Shown: positions 9,820 to 21,190 of the stretch, one piece after another
How the letters are laid out: each line of letters starts with the position of its first letter
How positions within the stretch are numbered: position 1 is the first letter of the stretch
From: Symbiodinium natans
Lineage: Eukaryota > Sar > Dinophyceae > Suessiales > Symbiodiniaceae
DNA length: 53,532 nucleotides
Reading direction: 5' to 3'
Assembly (NCBI GenBank): GCA_905221605.1
Contig: CAJNDS010000029.1
Coordinates: 197,501-251,032, forward strand
Notes under the pieces: model-generated
Told to the model about the DNA's origin: nothing
Seen by the model: only the letters and a program-made list of their open reading frames with translations
Databases searched by the model: none
Made by a program: the position numbers and the translations under genes

Positions 9820-11045
9820 ACAAAGCGCTGGAATCACTTTGCGGCCACATCCCAAGATCCAAAGCTTGAAAAGGATCAGGTTTGTGCAAGTGTTCTTGCG
9901 GACACACCACCAGGCAAGACAGCGAAGGTGGAGCAAGAGTTTATTTGTGATGCAGTGGCAGGGAAGGCCAGACACCTCCCGGGCACTGACAGCAACTGAG
10001 AGCTTACGGGACGAACAGGTTGAGGAATCCGGCTCCCTCACGGTGCGCAGCTCTTGATGCGTCAGCCGATTGTCTCTTGCTTGTCTGCTTCTCCGCCATT
10101 CCCCCTCTGAGAGGTTCTGTACAGAGCCTGGGCTCCGGAGGCCTAGCAGGGCCAAGGCTTCTCAAGGCATCTTTTGCACAAATGTGACGACATGGGAGGC
10201 AGCGGGATCCTGCTTCTACGACCCGGCTACAGGAGCCGGCGGACGGATCGAGGCGGAAGCGGATTCTGGGAAGCGGATTCTTGGAGTTTCCATGAAGAAA
10301 CAGAAGCTGCAGTGCTCCGATGTCTGCAGGTTTTTGAGGAGGACCAGCTGGTGGTTCATCGCCGCGAAGATGGAAGCGAGCTACGCTGGAAGATACTCAA
10401 GATGGTGCGCTGCCAGTCGCCACTCAAATGGCATCTGAATGTTCCTCAACCTTCCTGCAGGAAGTGAACCCTTTTCCAGCAGCAGGCCAACCATGCATGT
10501 TGAGATACTGCCCAGAGCCTGCTGGCTGGCAAGTCTCTTGCCAGGCGCCATGCAGGGTGAATATGAAGATCTTCCAGATGCAAAGCGGAACAGGCGTGTC
10601 TTAGCGCCGGCTCGGATTGAGCAATCTTAGGGCCTTCTTTTTCTGGGGAAGGGGGGGGAGGCTTCAACAACCACAACAATTACCACTTCGAACATCCCCA
10701 CCCCGTCCCCCAAAAGCCCAACTGCAAGGATTTAAGGTTGCAGTGTCAGGGGACAAGATGAAGGTTGAGGGCAGCACGCCCGGATTGTCGATTTCATTTG
10801 CAGTGGAAGAGGATAAGGCATGGAGGTCAACGTTTCTTGGGATGTTGTGTTTTATGTTTGGCTGGGTCAAGGAAACTGAAAACTTGGTAAGTTCGGGAGG
10901 CGGCTCTTGCAATTGCGACTTTTCCAGCGAGAACTACATACATGCCTCAGCGGACAGAAAGTTCTTGAGCAGACCTGTGAGATGGCGCTTGTGCAGCCCG
11001 CCTGTCAGCGGGGCATAGCCCTTGAGCTTGGATGCACCTGGGTTA
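9820..11045 (+). CDS. Further exons, unknown function
   Basis: A series of exon-like pieces continues on the + strand. About 9820-9999: SQDPKLEKDQVCASVLADTP and KVEQEFICDAVAGKARHLP. About 10285-10402: CLQVFEEDQLVVHRREDGSE, then LRWKILKMV. About 10555-10628: EYEDLPDAKRNRRVLAPARI. About 10722-10830: GFKVAVSGDKMKVEGSTPGL and SISFAVEEDKAWRS. About 10897-11030: LFQRELHTCLSGQKVLEQTC, then EMALVQPACQRGIALE. They could be the 3' half of the gene at 8.16-8.99 kb or a second gene. The piece at 10722-10830 looks like a beta-rich fold, but I cannot name it. Exon borders are approximate. Confidence 0.4.
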
Positions 11046-11059
11046 GACCTGAGATGCCA

Positions 11060-11335
11060 AGGAGGCTCTGGCGGGCAACTGTACCGGAAACAAGCAGGCT
11101 CATGCGGGCAATTGCACCGGACTATTTCTTTGGTGAAGAGGAGCTGAGCAGGCCAGGAAGGCTCAGGCGGGCAATTGCCTCAACATGCAGGCCAGGGACG
11201 GTCAGGTGAAATTTAAGAAGAAGACCAGGAAGGAAGGCTCAGGCAGGCAACTGAGCTCCGGCAAGCAACTGACCGAAACGTTGCCTGCATAGGCATAACA
11301 GTGGGGAGGGAGGCTCCGGCCAGGCTGGCGATTCT
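11060..11335. repeat. Degenerate interspersed repeat
   Basis: A word close to AGGCTCAGGCGGGCAATTG recurs near 11062, 11097, 11158 and 11234, with a weaker copy near 11310, at spacings of about 36, 61, 76 and 76 bases. Copies differ by several substitutions, so it is an old or loosely conserved array. No open frame spans it. Confidence 0.55.
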
Positions 11336-11934
11336 ACCGGAATGCGCTTGACAATCACACCAGCTGTTGCAGACGGCGATAGTACGATTGGAATGTGATC
11401 GGGCCTGCATGAGGGAACACCTCCTAGGAGCTGGCATTCCTTATCCTGGCGCATTTTACGAAGGAGAAGTACCTGACAAATCCATCCAATAGCAGCCGGA
11501 TTGGGGACAGTGCTCTCTCAGGAGTCTCCAGGGCTCCCCAAAATTACCAGGGCCCAACAGTCGTCCCCGGACCCTTAATCGCAATGGTGTGCCGAAAGGC
11601 ATCCTAGTGGTTTGCTTCCCCTTCCAGTGGGCTCAAGAGAGCATGAGGAGGCAGGAATTGGAACTGGGTTTTGCAGCCGAGATACAGTGGAAAAATGTAA
11701 AAACACGGTTCTGTACCTGTTGAACATTTTCTAACCGTGCGAGGCAGCAGATGGAAGCCGGCAAGGCTGAGCAAAATGCGAGGCCCTCTGCTCACTTCGT
11801 CGGGATGGCGTATTGGGGCATGTCGTACGGATATGACGGTTGCGATGGTTTTGCTGAACACGTGAGAGCAAATGTGCTGAAGTCGCACAGCTGCCCAGCT
11901 GCTCAGCCGTGCGCTCACTTTGCGCTGTTTGGCT
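11336..11934. other. No gene seen
   Basis: Both strands carry frequent stops, with no exon-like chain, no strong repeat and no RNA-like fold that I can point to. Probably intergenic or intron. Confidence 0.4.
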
Positions 11935-13660
11935 TGCAGGAGAAAAGACTTCAAGACCACCCGACCAACTGATCAGGACTCATCTCCCACGTTACTTGCG
12001 AACATTCGGTGGGCTAGGCAAGTGCAGGTTCTTCACGGGCTTCAGACAAATCAGTATTTCGGGCACGAGTACATCATGGGTGCATGTCCAAGTCTTGGTT
12101 TCAGGCCACGTAGCATGACCTATTCAGAAAAGGTCGGCTGAGAGGTTTTGCTGCTGGCAGGACACCTCGCATTCATCGCGATCGCGATCGAGACAGGTCG
12201 GCGAAGTTTGGCACACATACAACCTCTGACCGGCCCGGCGTCGCAGGAAGAAAAAGAGAAGCGTAAAGCCAAGGCAAAAAAGGAAAAACACGTTGACAAG
12301 GAGCAAGCAAAAGCGAGCAAAGCAAAGGAGAAAGACAAACAAAAGGACAAGGGGAGTACTCGGAGTACTCATGATCGGGAGTCCGTGATCGAGGAGCAGG
12401 CAAAAGAGCGCGAAAGGCAGCGCGTGCCCAGGCTGCAATTTGCAAATTTCCCAGCAGCTGGTGCGGTCATTAGGATGACATTGAATCTTGCCTGAATCCT
12501 GCACTTTGCAAGGCGAAGGATCGACGGGAGAGGCCCTTTGCAGAGGGGTTACGCACAATTTTTCGCAGCACAATCTTCACAGCTGTCACAGCAGTGAGAC
12601 ACTCAGTTCACTCAACGTGTGCAGCCGTGCCAGGATTGTATACTACTATGACAGGCTAGCTTTGGTGAGCCCTGTCCCTCGAATCACATGGTACCTTGCG
12701 TGTGGATGCGCATCATCTTGGCAGCGGGCAGACCGAGCATTGAGGAATTTAGTAGGTGCATTGGGGTCAGTCCAGACAGCTCGCAAGTCCATGAGGGACA
12801 TCGACAAAGCTAGCAGTACCAACCACGTGGCCTCGGTGTGTCTTCAAGGTTTGATGCTGGGCTGTGTGAATCCAACTCCTATGTGCACTTCCCAACATAG
12901 TCTCACTTGTGCCCGTTGGCATGTCGCTTCGTGGTCGGGCCAGCTGTTGCTCCACGAACTCAGCCCGCCCCGCGTTGGAATTATCCGATGCTATCCATGC
13001 CCACTCCTTCCCTGCCATGTTCAGGTTGCGTGGTAGTCAAGAGTTTTGCGCGGCTTGTGCACGGATATGTGCCAACAAACTGTGGCTGCATGTAGCTTTG
13101 ATGTACGAGCGGACATCGTGGGGACCCGAATGCAGACCCGAAGGCCAAAGGAGCCGCCCAACGACCGAGACCGGGACTGGGAGCGGCAACGAGCTCGAGA
13201 GAGACGCTTGGCGCGCCTCCGCTCTCCTCCGCTCTCCTCCGCTCTCCTCCGCTCTCCTCCGCTCTGTTTTTCCCTTTCTGGCGCATGTGTCGCAAGATCG
13301 CTCCTCGGAAGCACTACTCAGGACAGAAGGCGCGGGAACGAATGGACAGCGAAAGAGACAGGAGCCTCTCGGTGTGTGTTTCTGCTTGAGTTCGTCGCCG
13401 CGTTGTTGCTGTGCACAGATGCTGACAGGAGCAAGGAAAGAGACCGGGAGAAAGCAGCTCACCTGCAGGTTTCCAGTGGTTTCCAGTGGTTTCGAGTCCG
13501 TAACCTAGCAGGTGACGAGGATTGACTTCTCAACCTAGCCTGTGGCGCATGGCATTTGCAGCTGTGACCAAAGCACTGAGGAGCGGAAAGATCGAGATGG
13601 TCGAGATCGCAAAGAGAAGGGCAAGTCGCCAGAACCTTCACGGGTCTGAAGCTTAGCATC
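11935..13660 (+). CDS. Arg/Asp/Lys/Ser-rich (SR/RD-like) protein, several exons
   Basis: Exons share a biased composition. About 11943-12120 gives a folded-looking piece containing NIRWARQVQVLHGLQTNQYF. About 12166-12245 gives HRDRDRDRSAKFGTHTTSDR. About 12247-12470 gives a long Lys/Glu/Ala run including KAKEKDKQKDKG and EEQAKERERQRVP. About 13157-13213 gives NDRDRDWERQRARERRLAR. About 13418-13467 gives DADRSKERDREKAAHLQ. About 13565-13650 gives STEERKDRDGRDRKEKGKSP. Alternating Arg-Asp and Arg-Ser tracts are typical of splicing-linked RD/RS domains such as those of U1-70K or RBM25 proteins. The similarity is one of composition only, and no RRM is visible. The order and number of exons are not settled. 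Confidence 0.45.
13215..13266. repeat. 10-base tandem repeat, about five copies
   Basis: Unit GCTCTCCTCC, next to the exon ending near 13213. It is pyrimidine-only, so it may serve as the polypyrimidine stretch of an intron. Confidence 0.85.
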
Positions 13661-14720
13661 TCAGGTCAGGAGCGAGCAGTGCGACACCGTAAAATGTACG
13701 TCGTACATCTGGCACGCTTTCTGCCAGGAGCGTGAGAAGCCCAGGAGGCAGTTGGAGAGGTGGCCTTGTGAGCGATTTTTCGTGTTGTGCGACATCGCGC
13801 GCCTCCAACAAGGAGCCACGCGTTCGACAAGCAAGCTACTCCTTCGAACCCGAGTCTTGGATGGCATTGGTGACATCGGCGACTTCGGAACGAAGACACA
13901 TCAAGAGACGAAGAGTGCCGTGGAAGCAGCCCTTGTGGCAAGCTTCAGGTCGATGCCTGGTGCTGGTCTGGGAGCCGCAGGGTGCTCCGAAATTTTCGAA
14001 CTGCATCTGCCTCTGTCTCCCTGCAAAAAGTTGGTCAGGCAATCTGCGACTCTGCCCGCAAGCTCTGCGGCCCTACTGGCTGCTGTCTACCAGGCGCTTG
14101 TGTAAAAGCGCTGGTAAAGAGCTGTTTCGGCAAGGCATCAGCGGGCGGAATCTGCCGCGCCTTGCTCCACACTGTTATGCTGCGGTTCCCTGCAGGCCCG
14201 CCTGGAGCCGAGCCCACCAAATCCCGAGGTAGAGCACTTCCTGTCGCTCAACACGGCCCCTCAGAAGAAATCAGACAATGAAACCGGTTGGAATGCCAAG
14301 GCATCCGACTCAATTACATGTAACTCTTCTGTGTAGTAATCAATCCTGCGCGCCAACCTGCGCCAACCCCTAGGTTTGCCCACACCCAGGTTTGCGCATT
14401 GCCCGCATGTTGGCGCAGTGTTTCCGCTGTGACCTTGTGTGTAAGCGCCGCGAGCTTTTTGCTTTTTTCAACAAACAACCACCCTCTGCGGGCTTCACGC
14501 TTGCGTGCGCCGCCTCGGCAGCCGGGCCGGCCCAGTCAGCCCGGAGGCGAAGGTTTGAGGGGCTGACAGGGGTCCCACAGAGGGTCCAATGAGGTGTTCA
14601 GAGCAGGTTGTTGGCGGGGGTGTGTCACAGCTTCGGGGAAAAGTGACCGGATCCGGGTCTGCTTGTTCCAGACGCTTCTCGGCAGGAAGCCAAGGCGAAT
14701 GTCAAGAAAACAACGCTATG
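13661..14720. other. No confident gene
   Basis: Overlapping open frames of 60-166 codons occur on both strands, but no frame carries a motif. Some + strand pieces near 13.75-14.1 kb could be further exons of the SR/RD-like gene. Confidence 0.3.
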
Positions 14721-14723
14721 CTT

Positions 14724-14864
14724 CAAAAACACGACCCTGTGCGGGGTATTGTGTCCTGCGCACGCTGCTCCTCGAAGATTTGGGAGCATCCTTTTCTTCA
14801 CTCCCCAAATCTTCAAGGAGCGGCATGTGCAGGACACGAAAACCCGCACAGGGATGTGTTTTGG
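14724..14864. mobile_element. Fold-back element with arms of about 60 bases
   Basis: The left arm, 14724-14785, and the right arm, about 14803-14864, are imperfect inverted copies. AAAACACGACCCTGTGCGGG on the left faces CCCGCACAGGGATGTGTTTT on the right. GTGTCCTGCGCACGCTGCTC faces GAGCGGCATGTGCAGGACAC. GAAGATTTGGGA faces CCCAAATCTTC. The loop is about 17 bases and T-rich. It would form a long hairpin in RNA or single-stranded DNA. No gene lies inside. It may be a fold-back transposon, a MITE, or a small-RNA precursor-like hairpin. Confidence 0.75.
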
Positions 14865-14865
14865 A

Positions 14866-15675
14866 ATAATTCACGGCGATTACAAACATGGCCACAGCAG
14901 AAGCACCGCGCCTGCGCATGTTTTGCGTAACTTCGGACATATGGCACGGGGCCAGGGGTTGCACGGTAATCCTAGTAATCGCTGGTTTGCCACTCAGGTG
15001 GAGTCGCACGCCGCTGCGAAGCTCCGCTCACTTCCGCCACTGGTCCAACATGAAAAGGCACACTTCGTTGAGAGCTCCCTGGTTTGGACGAGGCCTTTGC
15101 ACTGGCCGCACTGGCTTTTGATGTCCTTTGAGCCTCTGCTTGTTGAGAGAGAGAGAGGGAGACCTTGAGCCCCTACAGTTTGCTTTTGAAAGAGCCAACG
15201 GGGATTTCCAACCTGTTTCATCACGAGGGGATGTGGGGTGATGTCTAGATACCCCCGCCGGTCAACTCGCTTCCGAGCACCGGGGGCGCGCTCTGGCCGT
15301 AGCACAGGGGTTCGCCCGTATTCCCCAAGAAAGGAAGAAAGAAAAAAGAGAAGAAAGAACGAAGGCAAGAAAAAGAGAGGGAGAGGGAGGATGCAAACGA
15401 CCAAGCGCCTTTTTGTCGGACGCTCGTCGAGCCAAGGCGTGCTTTGCAACGGTCGGTACTCGAGCGGGGCTCGCTGATGGGAGCACGTGATCCGTTCGCG
15501 CCTCTGCGATCTGCAGAGTCACTGCAAGCCATGGCTTACTTCAGTTCGGTATTTCAACATGTCACGGGGCTGTTGAATGCTGCAGATGTCTGGAGGTCCG
15601 CAGTGCTCATCTCTCGCGTCCGCCGGCACCCTGGACGTGTGGATTCAAGTCCGGAGTCGAGTTTCCAATGGCCGA
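14866..15675. other. No confident gene; A/G-rich tract
   Basis: It holds a purine-rich stretch at about 15329-15392 (GAAAGAAAAAAGAGAAGAAA-type) and no exon chain that I can defend. Confidence 0.35.
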
Positions 15676-15680
15676 GGTGA

Positions 15681-15914
15681 TGCCATGATGTCGACAGCCC
15701 ATACAATGCCATCGATGCCCATCGTGACCATGACGTTGCCGAATGGACAGCAGGTTTCGAAGCTGGGAGTTTGGGAAGGGGGAGCAGTTGACTCGCGCGA
15801 GATTTCCGGGGGCATTGACAGAGGTGCACCCCGGCGTGGAGGCGCTGATCCTGCGCTACGGCCTAGATGCACAGTGCGCGCAGCAACTGCGCCAGCTGCC
15901 TCTGCAGCTTCAGG
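15681..15914 (+). CDS. Two exons of an unknown gene
   Basis: 15681-15753 reads AMMSTAHTMPSMPIVTMTLP then NGQQ before GTTTCG. About 15811-15914 reads LTEVHPGVEALILRYGLDAQ, then CAQQLRQLPLQLQ. The first is a Met/Pro/Thr-rich linker. The second is a helical segment whose pattern (hydrophobic residue, Asp-Ala, Leu-Arg-x-Leu-Pro, Leu-Gln) I associate from memory with a short helical motif common in dinoflagellate RNA-binding proteins. That link is weak. Neighbouring exons were not found. Confidence 0.4.
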
Positions 15915-15949
15915 CCGCGTCATGGCCCGTTGCCTTGAGCCCTGGGCTC

Positions 15950-17460
15950 TTGGATGGTTGATATGGGGCCAAATCATGCCGGTCCTTGAAGAAAGATGAA
16001 GAGCCCTCAATCCACTACTGCCAGCACTTTCTCGCGCCTTCCCGGCTTGCTTCAATGCTCCTGGCTTGTGACAACTCTCTACCCCGTGCTCTGGCATTGT
16101 CTTGTAAAGCCTACCCGACCTACACCGAACAAAACGAACAACCGTGTTACGAATGTTAAACGCAGAATTACGGGCTAGAGGATGCGCTTTTGTGGAATAA
16201 GTCCGCCCTCCTCGCCTAGTGAGGCAGTTGTGTAACCGACATGAAAGAAAGGGCGCTTAGTTCGAAAAAGAGCCTTAACAGGAGGTCACTCAACATGAGT
16301 GGCATCTTTTTCTGAACTCATCACGATTTACATTGTTTCGTGTCATGCATGGGCCACAAAGGAGCCTGGGTGGGAAGCCCAGAAGTTCAAAAACCTTAGC
16401 AAGGAGTGTTGTCGAAACGGAAGAACGTTATGTGGAGGATGTCTTGCGGGATCCGCCGCGACCGAGATATCTGCCGACAATCAATGTCCATAGGCTAGCA
16501 CGTGATCTGCTTTCTGCGTGCGGCAGGCTGTGGCAGCCGAGTTACCAGTTCACGAGGCACGGAATCCATCCGCCTTCGTCATGGCCACTCGGTGAGCAGC
16601 TGGCACGGGTAGTGAATCATACCCTAAGATCGACCAGGGGTGCCATGCACCAAGAACCTAAATCATGGTATGTTGAAACTTGGTATCCTTTCTTCAGCAC
16701 CTCCTTAGCTTGTGGAACGACTATGAACGAATTAAAGCACGCAGGCGTACAGACCAGATACACGATACACCCATCGCGGGGCTTCATAATTTGGCATCAG
16801 CGACTCTTGTAATTGGATCCCATGATCGGCAATGTGTTTTGCTACTCCTTCGAAATTACAAATACTGAAAATGGGACGTGCTAGCCTCATGCGGTAGCTG
16901 CCTCAATCAGGAAGGTCCCATTCTGTCATGGTGAGGCCCAACTACAGCTGCCACGATTTAAGCAAGCCGCCAAAGCAGCGATGCAAGCGGGGCCACAGAC
17001 CCAGAGTGTTCTTCTCCCTCGCCTTGGCTTCTCTGAAGCTCTGCAACACGTTGTAGCTCTCTTGCCTTGGAGGCTCTGAGCTGTTCGCAGCCGACATGGA
17101 CAAAGCCTTTCAAAGCGCGTCGCCAAAACAGACATCGTCTGGAGTTCCTCTGCATTGCACGACAGATGCTTTATTTTTCCATGTCATGTCGCAGTCACAG
17201 AGATTCCTGCTGCCTCGGGCTCAAACCACTAAACCTTGGATACCATCTTCGCAGTCAAGGATCGGCCGATGCGTTGCTTGTGTTCAAAGCTGCCATGCAG
17301 GCTTTTTGATGCCTTCTTCTTCTTCTGCTTGTTACTGTTGCTGGCAGGCTCGGATGGTCACGATGGAGAGCCAACCGCTTACAGGCAGGGCGATTGACAG
17401 GTGCTCCTCTGACTCCCCAGAGATGTGATTCCCCCTGTGCAGCTCGGCGATTGAGCTGGG
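15950..17460. other. Mostly non-coding; one doubtful ORF
   Basis: A + strand ORF at 16333-16812 (159 codons) includes VETEERYVEDVLRDPPRPRY and then LPTINVHRLARDLLSACGRL. It looks partly protein-like but has no recognised motif and no supporting splice context. Nothing else here can be supported. Confidence 0.3.
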
Positions 17461-17469
17461 CTGACCAGA

Positions 17470-18713
17470 ATGCGGCGCCATTGGCCTCTACCATACCACA
17501 GGACATCGTTTCATGTTGCAAAGCCTTTTCGGGCCGGGGTTCTGCAGCTCCTGTGGCCACGCTGCCATGGTTTGCTCTGGGCTCAGGCGCCGGAGCCCCC
17601 ACCCCTGGCTCCTACTGACGATGACGACGACGACGAAGATGACAGGCGAGGCTGCCAAGATCTGCCCTTAGGAAGCGATCTTGAATTCTTGATCACTGAC
17701 GTGCTGGAAGGCCTGGTGTCAGGACCCTTGAAATGGGCGTCCTGCTGCAGGGGCCTGGCCCTCTTGGACCGCTTCGCAAGGATTCCGCCAGAGCTTCCGA
17801 CGGTCCGACAGAGCTTCTGCTGGATTTCTTTGCCCTCTAAGGTATGCTTACAGGTCATCTGTAGAGCTCCCCTCCAATGGCCAACTCGTTGAGGCACCCA
17901 AATGTTGGCAAGTGATAGTTGACTCACATGACGTGATTGCTTCCCGTGCATTGCCCGTGCATCGCATGCGAGGTTGTTGGACCCTTGCCAGAGGGAATCG
18001 ACATTTTGGTCCTGATCTCAAGAAGATTCGCATCTTGTGGCGGCTGTAGGCTCCGGGGCTCTCTGGGCCGAGTTTCTGGCATATTAGGTCAAAGATGAAG
18101 GCAGCCCTGAACATCCTGCGGCGCTGTGGTGGGGCCGGCAAGAGATTGAAGGGTTTGAAGCGATCAGCAAACCAAACTGAAGCTTCCGAGGCTCTGTCGT
18201 AGCTGCGTAGCTCCAGCAGCCCCTTTGCAGCGCTACGTTGCGTCTTCCATGCCAGGATAGAGGCAGAGCTGAAAGATCTCGGGGTCTTCTACCATGGTGC
18301 GCCAACTATAGTCACTATAGTCCAACACCCTGCATCTGATGAGACCCTGGACATGTTGGCACTGGAGGCCTTCTTGTCAGAATTGCGGGTGGCGAGTTCG
18401 CGGAAGTAGTGGTCAATCTGAAGGCATGGATGGATGGGTTGGGATGGGAATTGGGATGGGTTCGGCGGGCTTTGGCTGGTGATTGGTCCTGGTTGCAGCC
18501 TGCAAGGCCTGCGTCATGGGCCCCAGAGAAGGGCGGCTGTCGAGGCCGATGTACGATGAAGGTATGATGTCCCACAAGGTCATTGAAGCACAATGGCACA
18601 GCATGTATGATAATGTGCTGGCACTGCGTGTTCATGCCAGGGTGCACCACAATGTCGAGCTCATAAGAGCCCTGGCGCCTGAGGCCATCGTGCTTTGCCC
18701 GAAGGTTTGACGA
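17470..18713 (+). CDS. Multi-exon gene, unknown, 3' end present
   Basis: The exon about 17560-17840 has an acidic run of Asp and Glu (coded near 17620-17645) followed by DLEFLITDVLEGLVSGPLKW and LALLDRFARIPPEL. A possible short exon near 18095-18150 reads KAALNILRRCGGAGKR. The exon about 18222-18410 reads VFHARIEAELKDLGVFYHGA, then DETLDMLALEAFLSELRVAS. The exon about 18490-18713 reads MYDEGMMSHKVIEAQWHSMY, then VHARVHHNVELIRALAPEAI, and ends VLCPKV and TGA at 18708-18710. All are on one strand and look like a soluble alpha-helical protein. The family is not recognised. The next gene, the SpoU methylase, starts about 220 bases on, which suits a compact one-way array. Confidence 0.45.
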
Positions 18714-18932
18714 AGCATCACGTGTAACCAGTCATTACCATGTGGTCCGTCTCCCCGTGGTTTAGCGGTTTTGCTGTTTAGTTCTTTCTTTGTTTCTTCT
18801 GGGGATTATGAACTCTTCCGAAGCCATTTCAAGTCATGAACATCATCGGGCAGCCTGCCTCAGCTCAAGTATCCACACCATCCTCGAATTCTCTAGGCTG
18901 TACCTGCTTGTGCAGTCGACTGTTGTGGCTGG

Positions 18933-19985
18933 ATGCCTCCATGTGGCTTGCCGTGCTCAGCTCGACTGCGACCGTGGTCAGCATTCCTGGCTTGGGCAAC
19001 GCTTTCTTTCCATCTGCCAGGGCCGTTTGCCAAGCCGTTTGCTGCCTGGCCACGGTGGCACACCCGTGTGAGGCACGTTGCAAAAAATGCGAGATTAGGA
19101 GAAGAGGTGTCAAAGCGGCAGGCATTGCATCAGCGCATTACCGTGTGCTGGCATGATTTCCTGCATCGACTCAGCGACGGAGAAATTGATTCAGTTTTTG
19201 TGCTTTGTGGGGCCACTGCTGGAAACCTGGGAGCAATCCTTCGATCGTGCACTTTGCTGGGCGTGTCTGCAGTCTGTATATTGGGTGGACCTTCGCGTGC
19301 TTCATTGGACAAAGCCTTCCGATTTTCAATGATTGAACAGAAGAGCCACTGGCAAGTCTTAGTGGTGCCAGTTCCGTCACATGTGAATGCTGCCTGTGCA
19401 ATGCGGGAGCTGAAGCGTGCAGGGGTCAGGCTGGTCGGGCTGGTAGCCAAGGATGGAACCGATCATCCGACATCGGATTTGTGGGATGTGGACCTGGCAC
19501 GAGACCGGCTAGGATTTGTGTTTGGCTCCGACAATGAAGATGGTCAGGCATTCGCTGAAGGAGTTGAGTGCAGCCTCGATACCCTGGCCTCTGTTCCCCT
19601 GCAGCAGTTTTTACCCTTGCAGCCAATCGAGCTCAGCAGTCTTGAGCCATTTTGCGCAGACACATTGAACCTATCAGTGACGGCTTCCATTGTTGCTTAC
19701 GAGCGACGGCGCCAGCTGCGCACCTGGTGGGCGAAGCTTCGAGCGTGGACCAGAAAGCGTTGGAGTCCAGGGAAAGAGCATGGAAGACGGGAGCTTAGTC
19801 CACAAGAGAACTTCCTTTATCAGCCTGTTGCTGTAGTTGTGATGTGCGATATCAACGCAGCCCCCTATACCTCGTGCGCACAGAAGACAGTTGTCCACTT
19901 TCATGAGCAGGTCGCAAAATTTATTGTACCCTTGCAACAACACCGCGAAAGGACCCTAGGCCCACAAGGCCCACAAGGCCCATAA
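18933..19985 (+). CDS. SpoU/TrmH-family RNA 2'-O-methyltransferase
   Basis: This is an intronless frame of 350 codons. The family uses a trefoil-knot (SPOUT) fold to transfer methyl from S-adenosylmethionine to a ribose 2'-OH of tRNA or rRNA. Motif 1 is seen at residues 98-106 (NLGAILRSC, with the family's Asn and Arg). Motif 2 is at 193-204 (LGFVFGSDNEDG). Motif 3 is at 245-257 (LNLSVTASIVAYE), which forms the knot and cofactor pocket. Motif 2 usually has Glu after Gly-x, and here Asp stands in that place. The first 60 residues are rich in Trp, Pro, Arg and Ala with few acids and may be an organelle-targeting extension. The roughly 90 residues after the domain are basic and poorly conserved-looking. 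The start at 18933 is the first ATG in frame that gives a plausible N-terminus. Whether the target is tRNA or rRNA cannot be told. Confidence 0.85.
   Translation: MPPCGLPCSARLRPWSAFLAWATLSFHLPGPFAKPFAAWPRWHTRVRHVAKNARLGEEVSKRQALHQRITVCWHDFLHRLSDGEIDSVFVLCGATAGNLGAILRSCTLLGVSAVCILGGPSRASLDKAFRFSMIEQKSHWQVLVVPVPSHVNAACAMRELKRAGVRLVGLVAKDGTDHPTSDLWDVDLARDRLGFVFGSDNEDGQAFAEGVECSLDTLASVPLQQFLPLQPIELSSLEPFCADTLNLSVTASIVAYERRRQLRTWWAKLRAWTRKRWSPGKEHGRRELSPQENFLYQPVAVVVMCDINAAPYTSCAQKTVVHFHEQVAKFIVPLQQHRERTLGPQGPQGP
19957..19984. repeat. 9-base repeat at the end of the methylase ORF
   Basis: Two and a half copies of GGCCCACAA, coding GPQGPQGP at the very C-terminus, followed by another partial copy (ACAAGGCCC) after the stop. 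Confidence 0.7.
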
Positions 19986-19989
19986 CCAC

Positions 19990-21190
19990 AAGGCCCTGAA
20001 CCGGACATGACATCCAAGAGTGTCTTGTGCAGCAGCGTTGCAGGACATCCATGGCAGCACAGAAGGCAGTGTCTTCAGAAAAGCTGCGCAGTTGATGGTC
20101 GCATCCTGAGTTGTCTGATCAAAGGCTGCCTTGGCAGCGTGTCTTGCTGCAACTTGCAGGAGGCAGACGATGAAGACGATGGCTAAGGCGCATAAACACG
20201 ATGAGATGGTGGTTGAGTTCTTGAGTTCGGCTAGCCAACTTGAGACGATGTAAAGCAGAGCTAAGAGCGCCTGAGCCGAAGCACAGACAGTTGGATTACT
20301 CAAAGCATGGGCTGAAAAAAACCTCCCAAAGAAGCCTCGTCATCTCCTTCGCAGGAGCAGTGGAGTCGCTCTCTTTGCCCTGCACGAATGATCTGGATCG
20401 TTTTGATCACCTGCGCAACAGAATCATGGGGGCCACATGGGCCACAAGAGATACGCAGTTAACTCAAAGCTGCTCATGATTCCTTGGTGGGTGAACTGCT
20501 TCGGATGCTTTTGTGTCACACCATTATATTTGGCCAGAAGAAGCGCGACGCAGCTGTTCCGTCCCCAAAACGCTCGCGCCGCACGATACAACGATGCTGC
20601 TTAGTGCACGCATCGGTCTCACCTTCAGTTTCTATAGGGTATTGCTGGTCAAACCGGCGTACACGGCTGATATCTGTTTGCATCAGGGTTCCGCATTAAG
20701 CATCTACAGAGATTTACAGTGTTTGGCAGGCAGCCGTCTTTCAGTAGGATGCCTTGTCATCGCCCTTACATGCCATTGTGCAGGGCTGGGCCTGACGTGT
20801 ACAAAAGATGTGCAAAACATTCCTAGAACATTCGTGTTTTGTGGGCAAATACTCTTCAAGCACGACATTACCGGCACCAGCGCCCTGAAGTTGCGGGTGG
20901 CAAGCAAGGGTGCTTCAAGGCGTTGCGTGTTACTGTGCCAGCTCTCACCCTGAGCCAAGCTAAGTGCTCAGGGTCTCCGAGCGTATACAAATTACAACAT
21001 GGATATCCGGCTTTCTTTAGGAGGATAGGCATCGCCATAAGCAGAGGGAACTTGACATGTTGTCTTGCATGAAGCTACATCAACTCAGAAGCATCCCATC
21101 GTGCACCAGGCCGACCTTAGCCACAGTAGTCATAGTGGGTAAGACCTCAACGCACATTCAAAGCTTCAGCAACCAGCCCCTGACTGGGCG
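19990..21190. other. No confident gene
   Basis: The 3' flank of the methylase. Open frames such as 20240-20479 and 20513-20953 are without motifs and overlap others. A 15-base direct repeat CCTTAGCCACAGTAG at about 21115 recurs at about 21360. Confidence 0.35.
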
